Positions 1 to 7,390 of a stretch of DNA of 64,000 nucleotides are shown one piece after another. A model generated the notes under the pieces. The model was not told the DNA's origin. It saw only the letters and a list, made by a program, of their open reading frames with translations, and made no database searches. Source of the stretch: a virus. Positions within the stretch are counted from its first letter, which is position 1; each line of letters begins with the position of its first letter. The stretch spans positions 1 through 64,000 of the IMG/VR virus record IMGVR_UViG_3300021962_000055; one strand, written 5' to 3'. Both the position numbers and the translations under genes were made by a program.

Positions 1-94
1 GCTGTTCCGACAGCAAGGCTCAGGGGAAAAGAGGTGCCAACAGGTGGCACCGCATGTTCCGCACCCGTGAGAAGCGGGAGTGGAGGAAGGAGCA

Positions 95-262
95 ATGGTC
101 ATGAGAACCAAGCGCAAGGCCCGAGCCATCGGGTCGGATCGGTGGGGCACCATCTACCGATACGGCCTTTACGAGGACATGGACATCCTCCAGCAGGAGA
201 TCCTGTTCATCGAGAAGCTCAAGGAGCGACTCGCCCGCATCCCCGTCGTGGCTAGCAACTAG
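95..262 (+). CDS. Small basic protein, unknown function
   Basis: A 55-residue protein rich in Lys, Arg and Glu (begins MVMRTKRKARA) with no domain that I recognise. The ATG at 95 is preferred to an upstream GTG at 80 because GGAGG at 82-86 lies 8 nt before it; the ATG at 101 is an alternative. Its TAG stop (260-262) is the last half-site of a CTAG-CAA-CTAG motif. It is the first of a run of short plus-strand genes. Confidence 0.6.
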   Translation: MVMRTKRKARAIGSDRWGTIYRYGLYEDMDILQQEILFIEKLKERLARIPVVASN

Positions 263-281
263 CAGAAAGGACACGACAATC

Positions 282-542
282 GTGTTGGAAACCAGTTGGA
301 AAGCCCAAGCCAAGTTGTGGCGTCATGCCGCGCAGTGCTTGGCACAAGAACTTGAGGAGCTTGTCAACCTCCTCAACAAGACCGTCACAAAAGACAACCC
401 GGTGCCCATGGCCCCGTCGGTTGCGCTGTACAAGTTGACGGTGAAAGGCGTCGAAGCCGCCGAATCAGGCGACGTCGAGACGATGGGCCGCACACTCCGT
501 GAGGCCCGTAAACTCGTCGGAATCCCAGGCGAGGACCTCTAG
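282..542 (+). CDS. Hypothetical protein, 86 aa
   Basis: Predicted mostly helical 86-residue protein without a recognised domain. It starts at GTG 282, preceded by GAAAGGA at 265-271. The start codon lies inside a short inverted repeat (ACACGA-CAA-TCGTGT, 271-285) that could fold over the initiation site. The TAG stop at 540-542 is part of the CTAG-TCA-CTAG motif at 539-549. The gene is 19 nt downstream of its neighbour and probably co-transcribed with it. Confidence 0.6.
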   Translation: MLETSWKAQAKLWRHAAQCLAQELEELVNLLNKTVTKDNPVPMAPSVALYKLTVKGVEAAESGDVETMGRTLREARKLVGIPGEDL

Positions 543-548
543 TCACTA

Positions 549-581
549 GGACGGCGGTGCGCCGCAACCGTGCCGCCGTCC
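549..581 (+). promoter_or_regulatory. Intergenic hairpin with GCCGCAACCGTG core
   Basis: GGACGGCGG (549-557) pairs perfectly with CCGCCGTCC (573-581) around a 15-nt loop containing CGCCGCAACCGTG. It begins where the upstream CTAG-TCA-CTAG motif ends. There is no T-tract, so a simple intrinsic terminator is unlikely. Hairpins with a related GCCGCAATCGTG core occur near 2858, 6424 and 14864. Confidence 0.6.
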
Positions 582-589
582 ATTTGCCT

Positions 590-706
590 ATGAGAAAGCT
601 CATCCGGCATACCTGCGGGTATGCGCTCGATCTCCTGTGCCGAGCAACTGGGCACAGGTACTGCATGACGCTCGGGGCTAAGTCGTGGCACCTGCTTAAC
701 GACTAG
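590..706 (+). CDS. Possible 38-aa protein
   Basis: A short frame (starts MRKLIRHTCGYAL, ends WHLLND) fills the gap between the hairpin at 549-581 and the CTAG-CCA-CTAG motif at 703-713. Its TAG stop (704-706) is the first half-site of that motif, as is usual for the neighbouring genes. No convincing Shine-Dalgarno sequence precedes the ATG, and the protein is not recognised. It could be chance; the stop placement is the main support. Confidence 0.35.
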   Translation: MRKLIRHTCGYALDLLCRATGHRYCMTLGAKSWHLLND

Positions 707-724
707 CCACTAGCGGATACAGGG

Positions 725-743
725 GTGCGTCTGTACAACGCAC
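725..743 (+). promoter_or_regulatory. Leader hairpin before the first MoxR gene
   Basis: GTGCGT (725-730) pairs with ACGCAC (738-743) around a 7-nt loop. It lies between the CTAG-CCA-CTAG motif at 703-713 and the ribosome-binding site GAAAGGA at 761-767. The order CTAG motif, hairpin, AGAAAGG-type site, start is also seen at 2841-2918. Confidence 0.45.
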
Positions 744-774
744 AACACCAACCCCAATGAGAAAGGACCACACA

Positions 775-1497
775 GTGGAAAACACCACTTTGCCCGAGTG
801 CTGGCAGGAGGTGGCCGACGCTGTGTCGGCTGGCATCCGTCAGATCATCTTGTTCGGCCCCCCCGGGACCGGCAAGACGTTCACGGGTACGCACTTCAAC
901 CTCAACGAGGCTGGTGCGTTCCGTGTCATCTGCAACGAGGACATGACCGACGCAGACGTGACCGGTCACTTCATGAACAGCCCGCAGGGCTTCGTCTGGA
1001 ACGAGGGCGCCGTCCTTCGTGCCTGGCGTGGCAACGGTGCTGTGGGTGGTCGAGTCGTCGCTGACGAGATCGACCGCGCCAGTGGTGACGTGCTCTCCAA
1101 GCTGTTGGCAATGTTCGACAGCCCCGATAGTGCGTCGTGGACTCACCCCGTCACGGGTGAGGTCGTGCGCCCCATGCCCGGGTTCTCGGTCTTCATGACC
1201 ACCAACCTGGAAGACATGACGGAGTTGCCGACTGCGCTCACGGATCGTTTCGCCGTGCGCATCCGCATCGATCAGCCCCACCCGGACGCTCTCGCACTCC
1301 TCGACGAGGATCTGCGTACCCCGGCGTCCAAGTCGGCTGACGCGCCTGGTGACAGGCGTATCTCCCTCCGTGGTTGGATGACGTTCCAGGACGTCCGTCG
1401 TGTCCACGGTGACGAGCGTGCGGCTCGACTCGTGTTCCGCCACATGGCGGACTCGATCCTCGATGCCATCCGCGTCAACGCAGTCACTAGTCACTAG
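775..1497 (+). CDS. MoxR/CobS-type AAA+ ATPase (pair 1)
   Basis: A 240-residue AAA+ ATPase of the MoxR/dynein-related type (AAA_5-like). The Walker A motif GPPGTGKT is at residues 28-35, a Walker B-like VVADEIDRA follows, and VFMTTNLED fits sensor 1. MoxR ATPases typically work with a von Willebrand A (VWA) partner to remodel or activate target proteins, and the next gene encodes such a partner 12 nt downstream. GTG 775 is chosen over ATG 757 because GAAAGGA at 761-767 gives proper spacing. The gene ends in CTAG-TCA-CTAG (1487-1497). The cellular target is unknown; cobalamin or porphyrin roles assigned to phage CobS homologues should not be assumed. Confidence 0.85.
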   Translation: MENTTLPECWQEVADAVSAGIRQIILFGPPGTGKTFTGTHFNLNEAGAFRVICNEDMTDADVTGHFMNSPQGFVWNEGAVLRAWRGNGAVGGRVVADEIDRASGDVLSKLLAMFDSPDSASWTHPVTGEVVRPMPGFSVFMTTNLEDMTELPTALTDRFAVRIRIDQPHPDALALLDEDLRTPASKSADAPGDRRISLRGWMTFQDVRRVHGDERAARLVFRHMADSILDAIRVNAVTSH

Positions 1498-1509
1498 GAG
1501 GTGACCCCA

Positions 1510-2844
1510 ATGTCCGGTGCCCGTGTACCGGCATTCCCCGACTGGCTGGATCGGGAGGACGCTGACTCACGCAAGTGGTCAGTGTCCCCCGGTCACGCCG
1601 GGCCGGGCGGTGCCAGGACTGACGTCGCTAACAAGCGTATGGCAGTCCCTCTCGATGAGTCTCCTCTCGGTCGCTCAGTGCGCATCCGTGAGATGGTCAG
1701 GGCCAAGCTGTCCCCTGCCCATCTTGCTTCTGCCCCTGAGGATTGGGAAGAGGTGCCAAGCAACTACCGTGACATGGCCGAGGCACTACGTGCCAACGTC
1801 GTCGCCAAGACTGTGTACTCCGGTTACACAGCCAAGTGCGGTCACGAGAAGTTCCTTGCCGAGCAAGCAGTCAAGTCCCTCGATGCTAACTCCATCATGG
1901 ACTTGATCGTGCGCACGGCTCACACCGACGCAGCACGGTCAGTGATGACCAACCTGCGTAAGGCTGCCAAGGACAACCCCAAGGTGCTCAGGTTCATCAA
2001 CCAGGTGAACGACGCGTGCAAGTACTACCGGTTCCACGAACGCTTTGTGGATAACGAGTACTGGACGCACAACACCGAGGGTGACTCCCTTACCGGTGGT
2101 GACTACCAGTCGTACACCCTTGCCCAGTCTTTGGCTAACATGGGTGGCACTCAGCTAGTGCCTAGCACACCTGGCGACCTCAAGGTTGACGAAGGTACCG
2201 AGCGTACCTTGTCTGACGCTGGGTTTGCCAAGCTCATCCTCGACAAGGTTCCGCTCACCGAGCGTGTCGCGGGCAGGCTTGGGCGCAAGCGCATTGCTAC
2301 CAACATCGGTGTCAACCCGAGGCGTATCAACCGCATGCTCACTGACCCTGACATGCGTATCTTTGATCGCCGTGCCCGCAACATCGGTGGGGTTATCCTC
2401 ATCGACCAGTCGGGGTCGATGCACCTCAGCACCGACGACATCTGGGAACTCATCAAGGCCAGCCCTGGCTGTACCATCATCGGTTACAGCCACCATCCTG
2501 GCACTGAAGATGTACCCAACGTGTGGGTGCTGGCCGAGCGCGGTCATGTGTGCGCCGAGGTTCGTAGCGGCAACGGCGGTAACGGTGTCGATGGGCCTGC
2601 GTTGGTGTATGCACTGTCCAAGCACAAGAAGGGCGAGCCCTTTGTATGGGTTTGTGACGGCTACGTCACCAACCAGTACGACGACTACACGCCCAGGGGT
2701 GCGGAGTTCTGCCGTGCCTTTGTGCGTAAGCATCGTATCCACATGGCGAACAACGTCAAAGAGGGTATCGAAGCCCTCAAGCAAGTGCGCGACGGCAAGA
2801 AATTGCCAACACGGCTGACCGGCAGTCTCAACGGCGGTCACTAG
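1510..2844 (+). CDS. VWA-domain protein, partner of MoxR pair 1
   Basis: A 444-residue protein with a C-terminal VWA-like domain. The MIDAS motif DQSGS is at residues 299-303 within GGVILIDQSGSM. The N-terminal two thirds are helical and not recognised. The perfect SD GGAGGTGA (1497-1504) supports the ATG at 1510 rather than GTG 1501. Directly following a MoxR-like ATPase, it probably forms the ATPase-VWA pair of RavA-ViaA or CobS-CobT type. One CTAG-TGC-CTAG motif lies inside the gene (2155-2165) and another at its stop (2841-2851). A second, more elaborate pair occurs at 11024-14302. Confidence 0.8.
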   Translation: MSGARVPAFPDWLDREDADSRKWSVSPGHAGPGGARTDVANKRMAVPLDESPLGRSVRIREMVRAKLSPAHLASAPEDWEEVPSNYRDMAEALRANVVAKTVYSGYTAKCGHEKFLAEQAVKSLDANSIMDLIVRTAHTDAARSVMTNLRKAAKDNPKVLRFINQVNDACKYYRFHERFVDNEYWTHNTEGDSLTGGDYQSYTLAQSLANMGGTQLVPSTPGDLKVDEGTERTLSDAGFAKLILDKVPLTERVAGRLGRKRIATNIGVNPRRINRMLTDPDMRIFDRRARNIGGVILIDQSGSMHLSTDDIWELIKASPGCTIIGYSHHPGTEDVPNVWVLAERGHVCAEVRSGNGGNGVDGPALVYALSKHKKGEPFVWVCDGYVTNQYDDYTPRGAEFCRAFVRKHRIHMANNVKEGIEALKQVRDGKKLPTRLTGSLNGGH

Positions 2845-2857
2845 TCGCTAGCCAACA

Positions 2858-2892
2858 GGGACGGGCGCACGCCGCAATCGTGCGCCCGTCCC
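2858..2892 (+). promoter_or_regulatory. Strong intergenic hairpin, 13-bp stem
   Basis: GGGACGGGCGCAC (2858-2870) and GTGCGCCCGTCCC (2880-2892) form a perfect 13-bp stem with a 9-nt loop containing GCCGCAATC. It lies between the CTAG-TCG-CTAG motif after the VWA gene and the AGAAAGG site of the next gene. No T-tract follows, so it may be a processing or translation-control element or a Rho-type pause rather than an intrinsic terminator. Confidence 0.7.
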
Positions 2893-2915
2893 ATAACCAA
2901 CAGAAAGGAAACCCC

Positions 2916-3245
2916 ATGCTTCCTGCTATGGAGCGACCACCCAGCGGAGTCATCGTCTTCGCTGACGACGAGGGCAACTGGATCCTCTCGGCAAACAGGG
3001 TCAGCATGATCACTGTCACCGAAGAGGTCCGGCGCAGCATGAAAGCCCAAGCCATCGCCATGACAGACATGGACGAGTACGAGATTGACGAGCGTATCCC
3101 ACCCATCGGGGAGGAGATCGGTCGCATCGAATCAGCCAACCGTCAGGTCGAATCTCTCGAAGAGGCTGCCTCGATCATTCCTTTGCTCTGGGAGTGGATC
3201 ATGGGGTTCTCTGACGACCTGCCCGAAGAAATGGAGAAAGAGTGA
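2916..3245 (+). CDS. Hypothetical acidic protein, 109 aa
   Basis: An acidic 109-residue protein (begins MLPAMERPPSG) with no recognised domain. The ATG at 2916 is supported by AGAAAGG at 2902-2908; the in-frame codons upstream of it fall in the hairpin. It ends in TGA overlapping the GTG of the next gene by 4 nt, which suggests translational coupling. Confidence 0.6.
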   Translation: MLPAMERPPSGVIVFADDEGNWILSANRVSMITVTEEVRRSMKAQAIAMTDMDEYEIDERIPPIGEEIGRIESANRQVESLEEAASIIPLLWEWIMGFSDDLPEEMEKE

Positions 3246-3793
3246 CTCCCACAGTCCAAGACCTCTGGTCTCACATAAGTAACAAGATTGCCAACAAGGT
3301 TGCCAATCCTTACGAGGATCTGTTGGCAACGATCATCCCAATCGATGAGGACGGCAAGTTCTGTGCTCACATCTCGGCACATGACAAGCCAGAGTACAAC
3401 GGCGACAGCTACGACATGATCAGGGCTCTGTGTTTCACCACGGAACTACTGCCCACCAAGTCGTTCGGGTACATGTGCCCAGCCATTGCCCGTGACCCAG
3501 AGACCGGAGAGGTCGCCAAGACGATCATCTCATTTGCTCTTGTCATCGAACACGGCAACGTGGTGTTCGGGTACTGGGATCTCGACACCAACGAGGTCGA
3601 GTACATGGATAAGGAGGAAGACCAGGGTTACAAGGGTGAGTTGCCCATCGCCCTGTCTGCCCTGTCCCTCAAGTGGGAACTCGACAGGGGTGGTCTTGGC
3701 GAGGTGGGTGACGCAATGCGTGACGCCCTCAAGGCAGCCGAGAAGGCTCGGGAAGCAATCCACAAGGTCATCAAGATGGAGGAGACCAACTAG
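3242..3793 (+). CDS. Hypothetical protein, 183 aa
   Basis: A 183-residue soluble protein with no recognised family. The middle contains a strand-rich segment (FALVIEHGNVVFGYWDL) and the end is a charged helix. It starts at GTG 3242, overlapping the preceding stop. The middle resembles part of the 7391-7819 product (IFLDHGTVYTAMRM), so the two could be distant paralogues; that is only an impression. Its TAG stop is in CTAG-TGA-CTAG (3790-3800), and the next start overlaps the stop by one base. Confidence 0.6.
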   Translation: MTPTVQDLWSHISNKIANKVANPYEDLLATIIPIDEDGKFCAHISAHDKPEYNGDSYDMIRALCFTTELLPTKSFGYMCPAIARDPETGEVAKTIISFALVIEHGNVVFGYWDLDTNEVEYMDKEEDQGYKGELPIALSALSLKWELDRGGLGEVGDAMRDALKAAEKAREAIHKVIKMEETN

Positions 3794-4113
3794 TGACTAG
3801 CACTTACAAAGAGAAACGCAAGCTCACTACGGCGTCTGATGCCTGGCACTTCATTCGCCAGCGTCAGCCGTTCAAGACCAGTGGCGCTTTGTGGGGTACC
3901 AAGGAAGCAGTAGGCTCGGGCCGTCTTGACGGAATCGAGCTGATCCAGTTCCGTAGGGCAATCGAGGAAGGTCACATCGATTTCATCGTCATGTCGTACC
4001 ACACCCCAATCGCCTGGTATAACAAGACACTCAAGAAGTGGCACCTGGTGAACGAGAAGTTCTCAGTTACCACCAGCAAGCACCAAACCATCACAAGAAG
4101 GGCAGTCTCATGA
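3793..4113 (+). CDS. Conserved phage hypothetical protein, 106 aa
   Basis: A 106-residue protein whose C-terminal part (DFIVMSYHTPIAWY, then FSVTTSKHQ) is of a kind common in actinophages as a small protein of unknown function. It starts at GTG 3793, whose G is the last base of the previous stop, and it ends in TGA overlapping the next ATG. The CTAG-TGA-CTAG motif covers its first codons. Confidence 0.6.
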   Translation: MTSTYKEKRKLTTASDAWHFIRQRQPFKTSGALWGTKEAVGSGRLDGIELIQFRRAIEEGHIDFIVMSYHTPIAWYNKTLKKWHLVNEKFSVTTSKHQTITRRAVS

Positions 4114-4415
4114 TCACAGAAGATGATGACGTAGTACTAGTGGTAGTGCCACTGTCATACGTCATGCTCCTTGAATCCATCGCCAACTTCGATCCCGATT
4201 GGGCGAGTAGCGAGGATTGGGAGCACATCGACGATGTACGAAGTATCCTCATCGAGGACACCGAGGTGCTAGCCACCGTAGGAATGCTCAACGAATCATG
4301 GGATCCTGACATGGACGACAACCAACCCAGGGATTTCACGATGCTCCCCAACCCGAGGCCCGAGATCTCTCGGTACTCGCTCAACCAGTTAGGAGAAGAT
4401 CCTGATGACGAGTGA
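4110..4415 (+). CDS. Hypothetical acidic protein, 101 aa
   Basis: A strongly acidic 101-residue protein (MITEDDDVVLVVVPLSY) with no recognised domain. The ATG at 4110 overlaps the previous stop (ATGA) and has AAGAAGGG upstream at 4095-4102. It overlaps the start of the next gene by 11 nt. Rich in Asp and Glu, it could be a DNA-mimic type protein, but nothing specific shows this. Confidence 0.55.
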   Translation: MITEDDDVVLVVVPLSYVMLLESIANFDPDWASSEDWEHIDDVRSILIEDTEVLATVGMLNESWDPDMDDNQPRDFTMLPNPRPEISRYSLNQLGEDPDDE

Positions 4416-4587
4416 GCTAGCCACTAGCGAGGACGAGGTAGTCAATGAGGCTTTGCGCATCATCGACAACGCCCTGTCCTCATACGGCAAGAACAGCATT
4501 GTCCCAGGCGAGGCTTTCAAGGATTGCCTGCTAGACCTGCGCATCCTTATCGCCTCCAAGCCCAAGGAGGAACCCGTTGCTGAGTAA
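4405..4587 (+). CDS. Hypothetical protein, 60 aa
   Basis: A short helical protein of 60 residues with no recognised family. The ATG at 4405 follows AGGAGA at 4391-4396. Its first codons contain the CTAG-CCA-CTAG motif (4417-4427), here read as Leu-Ala-Thr-Ser. It overlaps the next gene by 11 nt. Confidence 0.55.
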   Translation: MTSELATSEDEVVNEALRIIDNALSSYGKNSIVPGEAFKDCLLDLRILIASKPKEEPVAE

Positions 4588-4987
4588 GGCAACAGTTGTT
4601 ATCGGCTTGGCCGTGCTGTCAGCGTGCAGCACTGCCGAGTCGAATGACACGACAACTCTGGTGGCACTTGAGACGAGCACCGTCGCAACTGTGCCGCCGT
4701 CCAATACAACGTACTACTCGCCCGCAAAGATCGCCTTTGTTGACGATGTGTACTACTACTACGGGGCATCCGTGCCCCTTGGTGCCGATGACCTACTTGA
4801 GTTTGGTGACACCTGGTGCTATGCACTAGAGACGGGCATGGGTGGGTCAGATGTATCAGAGCGCATAAGAGAGGGCGCTATTGATAACAACGACGCGAAC
4901 CTCCACTACGCGATCGTTAGGGCGGCAGTGTTCAACCTGTGCCCCGAGCAGCAATACAAGTGGATTGACGTTGCTAACAGCAGATAA
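4577..4987 (+). CDS. Putative lipoprotein, 136 aa
   Basis: Starts at TTG 4577, supported by a strong AGGAGG at 4565-4570. The N-terminus is a lipoprotein signal peptide with a hydrophobic stretch (ATVVIGLAVL) ending in the lipobox LSAC, followed by a Thr/Ser-rich linker. The mature part (about 115 residues) has one further Cys pair and is not recognised. Secreted, lipid-anchored phage proteins can act in superinfection exclusion or envelope modification. That role is inference. Confidence 0.65.
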   Translation: MLSKATVVIGLAVLSACSTAESNDTTTLVALETSTVATVPPSNTTYYSPAKIAFVDDVYYYYGASVPLGADDLLEFGDTWCYALETGMGGSDVSERIREGAIDNNDANLHYAIVRAAVFNLCPEQQYKWIDVANSR

Positions 4988-4996
4988 GGAGAGGTA

Positions 4997-5485
4997 ATGG
5001 ACATGCGTTACGAGATAGCCCAGGCTATGCGCAAAATCCCCGACCACGCACCTGACATCAAGGACTTCTTCCCAGACGGGATCCGCTTTGACAATGGTGA
5101 GTGGGAAATTGACGATGTTGTCAAGCTGTACGAGTACAAGCACGAGCACTTCTGGCATAACATCGCCCAGTCTGCCATGCGTGATGAGTTGATTCCGTGT
5201 GCTACGTACATCAACCAAATCCGACGTGAGATCGGGCTTGATAAGGACGAGGATGAAGAGTTCTTTGAGCGCCTTATGTTCGCTGGCTCACTTGTCAGTG
5301 AAGACCGTAGGTACCGAGCACTATCGGACGACGAGCGTGAGGAGATCGACCTTATCCGTAAGGACCTCAACGAACAGTTTGCCGACCCCGAATCGGAGTT
5401 CAACAATGTCTTGGCTCAGGCAATGGATGCGGTGAACTCCAAGATGGATGACATCGAGTCTCTCAACAAATTACTGGAGGAATGA
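4997..5485 (+). CDS. Hypothetical helical protein, 162 aa
   Basis: A 162-residue charged, predicted helical protein (MDMRYEIAQAMRK) with no recognised domain. The ATG at 4997 follows AAGGAGAGGT. It ends 1 nt before the ParA-like gene and is probably translationally linked to it. Confidence 0.6.
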   Translation: MDMRYEIAQAMRKIPDHAPDIKDFFPDGIRFDNGEWEIDDVVKLYEYKHEHFWHNIAQSAMRDELIPCATYINQIRREIGLDKDEDEEFFERLMFAGSLVSEDRRYRALSDDEREEIDLIRKDLNEQFADPESEFNNVLAQAMDAVNSKMDDIESLNKLLEE

Positions 5486-5486
5486 C

Positions 5487-6002
5487 ATGACAAGGAACAT
5501 CTGCCTAGTGTCTAGCAAGGGTGGTCAAGGTATCACCACTACCACCTTGTTGCTGGCCCGGAGTTTCGAGGAGCAGGGCCTCACTGTTGCTGTCGTCGAT
5601 AAGGATGACGGTGACCTGAGGGCTGCGATGGGCGTCCCATACACTGATGACGCCACTTACCGAGTAACCGATAAGGTTACGTGGCACCGTCACGGAACAG
5701 TTGTCGAGGCTGACGTTGCTATCTACGACAACTGTGTACCCCACACCAACAAGTACGAAACGTACGTGGTTGTGCGTAACTGCTACCTGTCCATCAGGCG
5801 CAACATGGACACACCTGGTGATGGCGTAATCGTTGTGTTGGATAAGGCACGAGCCCTTACCGATTCTGACGTACAGTCAGTGCTTCGTAAGCCTGTGTCT
5901 GTGGTGGTGCCCATCGACAACGCCATCGTCAAGAAGGTGGATGCCGGTCTGTTCGACAGGCTCCCCACCAAGTTCACCATTGACCCACTAGTAACTAGCT
6001 AA
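5487..6002 (+). CDS. ParA/MinD-like protein with altered P-loop
   Basis: A 171-residue protein of ParA/MinD type. SSKGGQGITTTT near residues 8-19 matches the deviant Walker A motif KGGxGK[ST]T and keeps the signature first Lys, but has Ile in place of the P-loop Lys. VAVVDKDDGDL fits the next conserved strand. ParA ATPases usually position DNA or protein cargo; this one is short and may bind nucleotide poorly or not hydrolyse it. The ATG at 5487 follows GGAGGA (5477-5482). CTAG-TGT-CTAG is inside the gene (5505-5515) and CTAG-TAA-CTAG is at its end (5988-5998). A ParB-like gene lies one gene downstream. Confidence 0.7.
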   Translation: MTRNICLVSSKGGQGITTTTLLLARSFEEQGLTVAVVDKDDGDLRAAMGVPYTDDATYRVTDKVTWHRHGTVVEADVAIYDNCVPHTNKYETYVVVRNCYLSIRRNMDTPGDGVIVVLDKARALTDSDVQSVLRKPVSVVVPIDNAIVKKVDAGLFDRLPTKFTIDPLVTS

Positions 6003-6012
6003 GGAGAACCAC

Positions 6013-6366
6013 ATGAAGAAGTACAAGTTCAAGTTCCCCGCCACGATCAGCATGACAAGTGAGGACCTCTTCGATCATTTGATCGGGTCAGGCGCCAGTT
6101 GTTATCCGTGGTGGCGAACTGTTGACCTGAACGATGAAGGATTCCTCCTGCTTGAAGCAGACAGCGAGACCGACATCGACGGAGTAGAGCCCCCCATCAG
6201 CAAAACGTTGACCATCGACGAGGTTGTTGCTGGGATCCAGGCTATGCTTGACGACCCCAAGTGCCCCGAGTCGGTCACGTGGGCGTTTCAAAACGACGAC
6301 ATTGACTCGGACGCAGCGGACGTAATTCTTCAGACGCTGTTGTTCGGTCAGACAATCTTCGCATAG
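6013..6366 (+). CDS. Hypothetical protein, 117 aa
   Basis: A 117-residue acidic protein (MKKYKFKFPATISM) with no recognised family. The start is preceded by AAGGAGAACCAC, one of four near-identical ribosome-binding leaders in this arm (also before 7391, 11024 and 15644). It lies between the ParA-like and ParB-like genes. Confidence 0.6.
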   Translation: MKKYKFKFPATISMTSEDLFDHLIGSGASCYPWWRTVDLNDEGFLLLEADSETDIDGVEPPISKTLTIDEVVAGIQAMLDDPKCPESVTWAFQNDDIDSDAADVILQTLLFGQTIFA

Positions 6367-6372
6367 AGTCGG

Positions 6373-6440
6373 TGGCGTGCTGGCACACGCCAACGAATGG
6401 TCTTGTTCGCAAGACCACAACGAGCCGCAATCGTGGCGGC
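6373..6440 (+). promoter_or_regulatory. Two small hairpins before the ParB-like gene
   Basis: TGGCGTG (6373-6379) pairs with CACGCCA (6386-6392) around a 6-nt loop. Further on, GCCGC (6424-6428) pairs with GCGGC (6436-6440) around AATCGTG, giving the recurrent GCCGCAATCGTG core. The leader of 127 nt between the two genes holds these and the AAGGAGGG site at 6481-6488. Confidence 0.5.
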
Positions 6441-6493
6441 GTCCCAAAACCCGGGGTTCTCATGGCCCTGGTTACCAACCAAGGAGGGTTACT

Positions 6494-7327
6494 TTGAGAG
6501 TAACACTTGAAACCATCACACCGCAGGATGCCGAACGGCTACTGCAGTACAACGCGGGTAATCGCTTCATCCGCAAGAAGCGTGTTGCCCTCTATGCCAA
6601 GCAGATGGCCAATGGCCAGTGGCGGGCAACCGGTGAAGCACTCAAGTTCAGTAGTACTGGCCGTCTTCTCGATGGTCAGCACAGACTTCACGCTGTGGTT
6701 TTGGCAGGCGTGCCTACCCAGTTCTTGGTCATCCGTGACCTCGATGATGAAGTTTTCAAAGTACTGGACAGCGGGCTTGCCCGTGGTGCTTCGGACGTTG
6801 TCCGTTCGCTCGGAGTTGGCAGTCCCAGTGATGCCAGTGCAATCACTCGCATGTACCTAGTGGCTAGCAGTGGGTTGAACCCGGCTAACACGAACGTCAT
6901 GACGCTTGTGACGAAGACAGACATCGCTTCCTACGTCGAGACCCACAAGGATCTTCTGACGGAGACAACCAGCGTATCGCGCAATACCCGCAATGCTGTG
7001 GGTGGGTCCACTACGTCTTGGGGTGCTGCGAGGCTCATGGCTTCCGACACTGTTGGTGTTGCGGAGTTCGACAAGTTTGTTGCCGGAGTTGTCTCTGGCG
7101 CTGGCCTTTCGGCTGGCGACCCGAGGTTGGCTTTGCGCAACTGGCTTAGCCGTAACTTCAAGCCGAGTACTTCTGGTGTTACCGCTGCGGTGCACCTCGG
7201 TACGTACATGAAGGCATTCGTTGCCTACCTCAACGGGGATCAGATCCACCTGCTCAGGACGTGGGATCCCAAAAAGCCCATGCCCATTCCGGTGGCCACC
7301 CCGTCATCGGTCATCTTCACTAGCTGA
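6494..7327 (+). CDS. ParB-like protein with DGQHR motif
   Basis: A 277-residue protein beginning MRVTLETITPQDAE. TTG 6494 is chosen because AAGGAGGG (6481-6488) lies just upstream and homology-like sequence begins there. The pattern MANGQWRATGE, then a predicted strand and DGQHR at residues 60-64, matches the ParB/sulfiredoxin-like fold seen in many phage and DGQHR-domain proteins. The rest is helical. It may bind DNA or nucleotides, or act in host takeover; with the ParA-like gene upstream a partition-like pair is possible. CTAG-TGG-CTAG lies inside the gene (6857-6867). Confidence 0.7.
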   Translation: MRVTLETITPQDAERLLQYNAGNRFIRKKRVALYAKQMANGQWRATGEALKFSSTGRLLDGQHRLHAVVLAGVPTQFLVIRDLDDEVFKVLDSGLARGASDVVRSLGVGSPSDASAITRMYLVASSGLNPANTNVMTLVTKTDIASYVETHKDLLTETTSVSRNTRNAVGGSTTSWGAARLMASDTVGVAEFDKFVAGVVSGAGLSAGDPRLALRNWLSRNFKPSTSGVTAAVHLGTYMKAFVAYLNGDQIHLLRTWDPKKPMPIPVATPSSVIFTS

Positions 7328-7338
7328 CCATTCACCAC

Positions 7339-7371
7339 GGTGGTGCCCTAGCGGCTAGCTGGGGCACCACC
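7339..7371 (+). terminator. Hairpin with CTAG motif in its loop
   Basis: GGTGGTGCCC (7339-7348) pairs with GGGCACCACC (7362-7371), a perfect 10-bp stem. The 13-nt loop contains most of CTAG-CGG-CTAG (7348-7358). There is no T-tract, so termination is uncertain. If a protein binds the motif, the fold and the binding may be linked. Confidence 0.55.
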
Positions 7372-7390
7372 ACAATCAAGGAGAACCACC

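Noticed and set aside
703-1494. 263-codon minus-strand frame opposite the first MoxR gene
   Set aside because: It is antisense to a clear AAA+ gene; its translation is Arg- and Val-rich and lacks any domain, and no ribosome-binding site is present. It is a shadow of G/C-rich codon structure.
2155-2841. 228-codon minus-strand frame opposite the VWA gene
   Set aside because: Same reason: antisense to a protein with a visible MIDAS motif, and no domain of its own.
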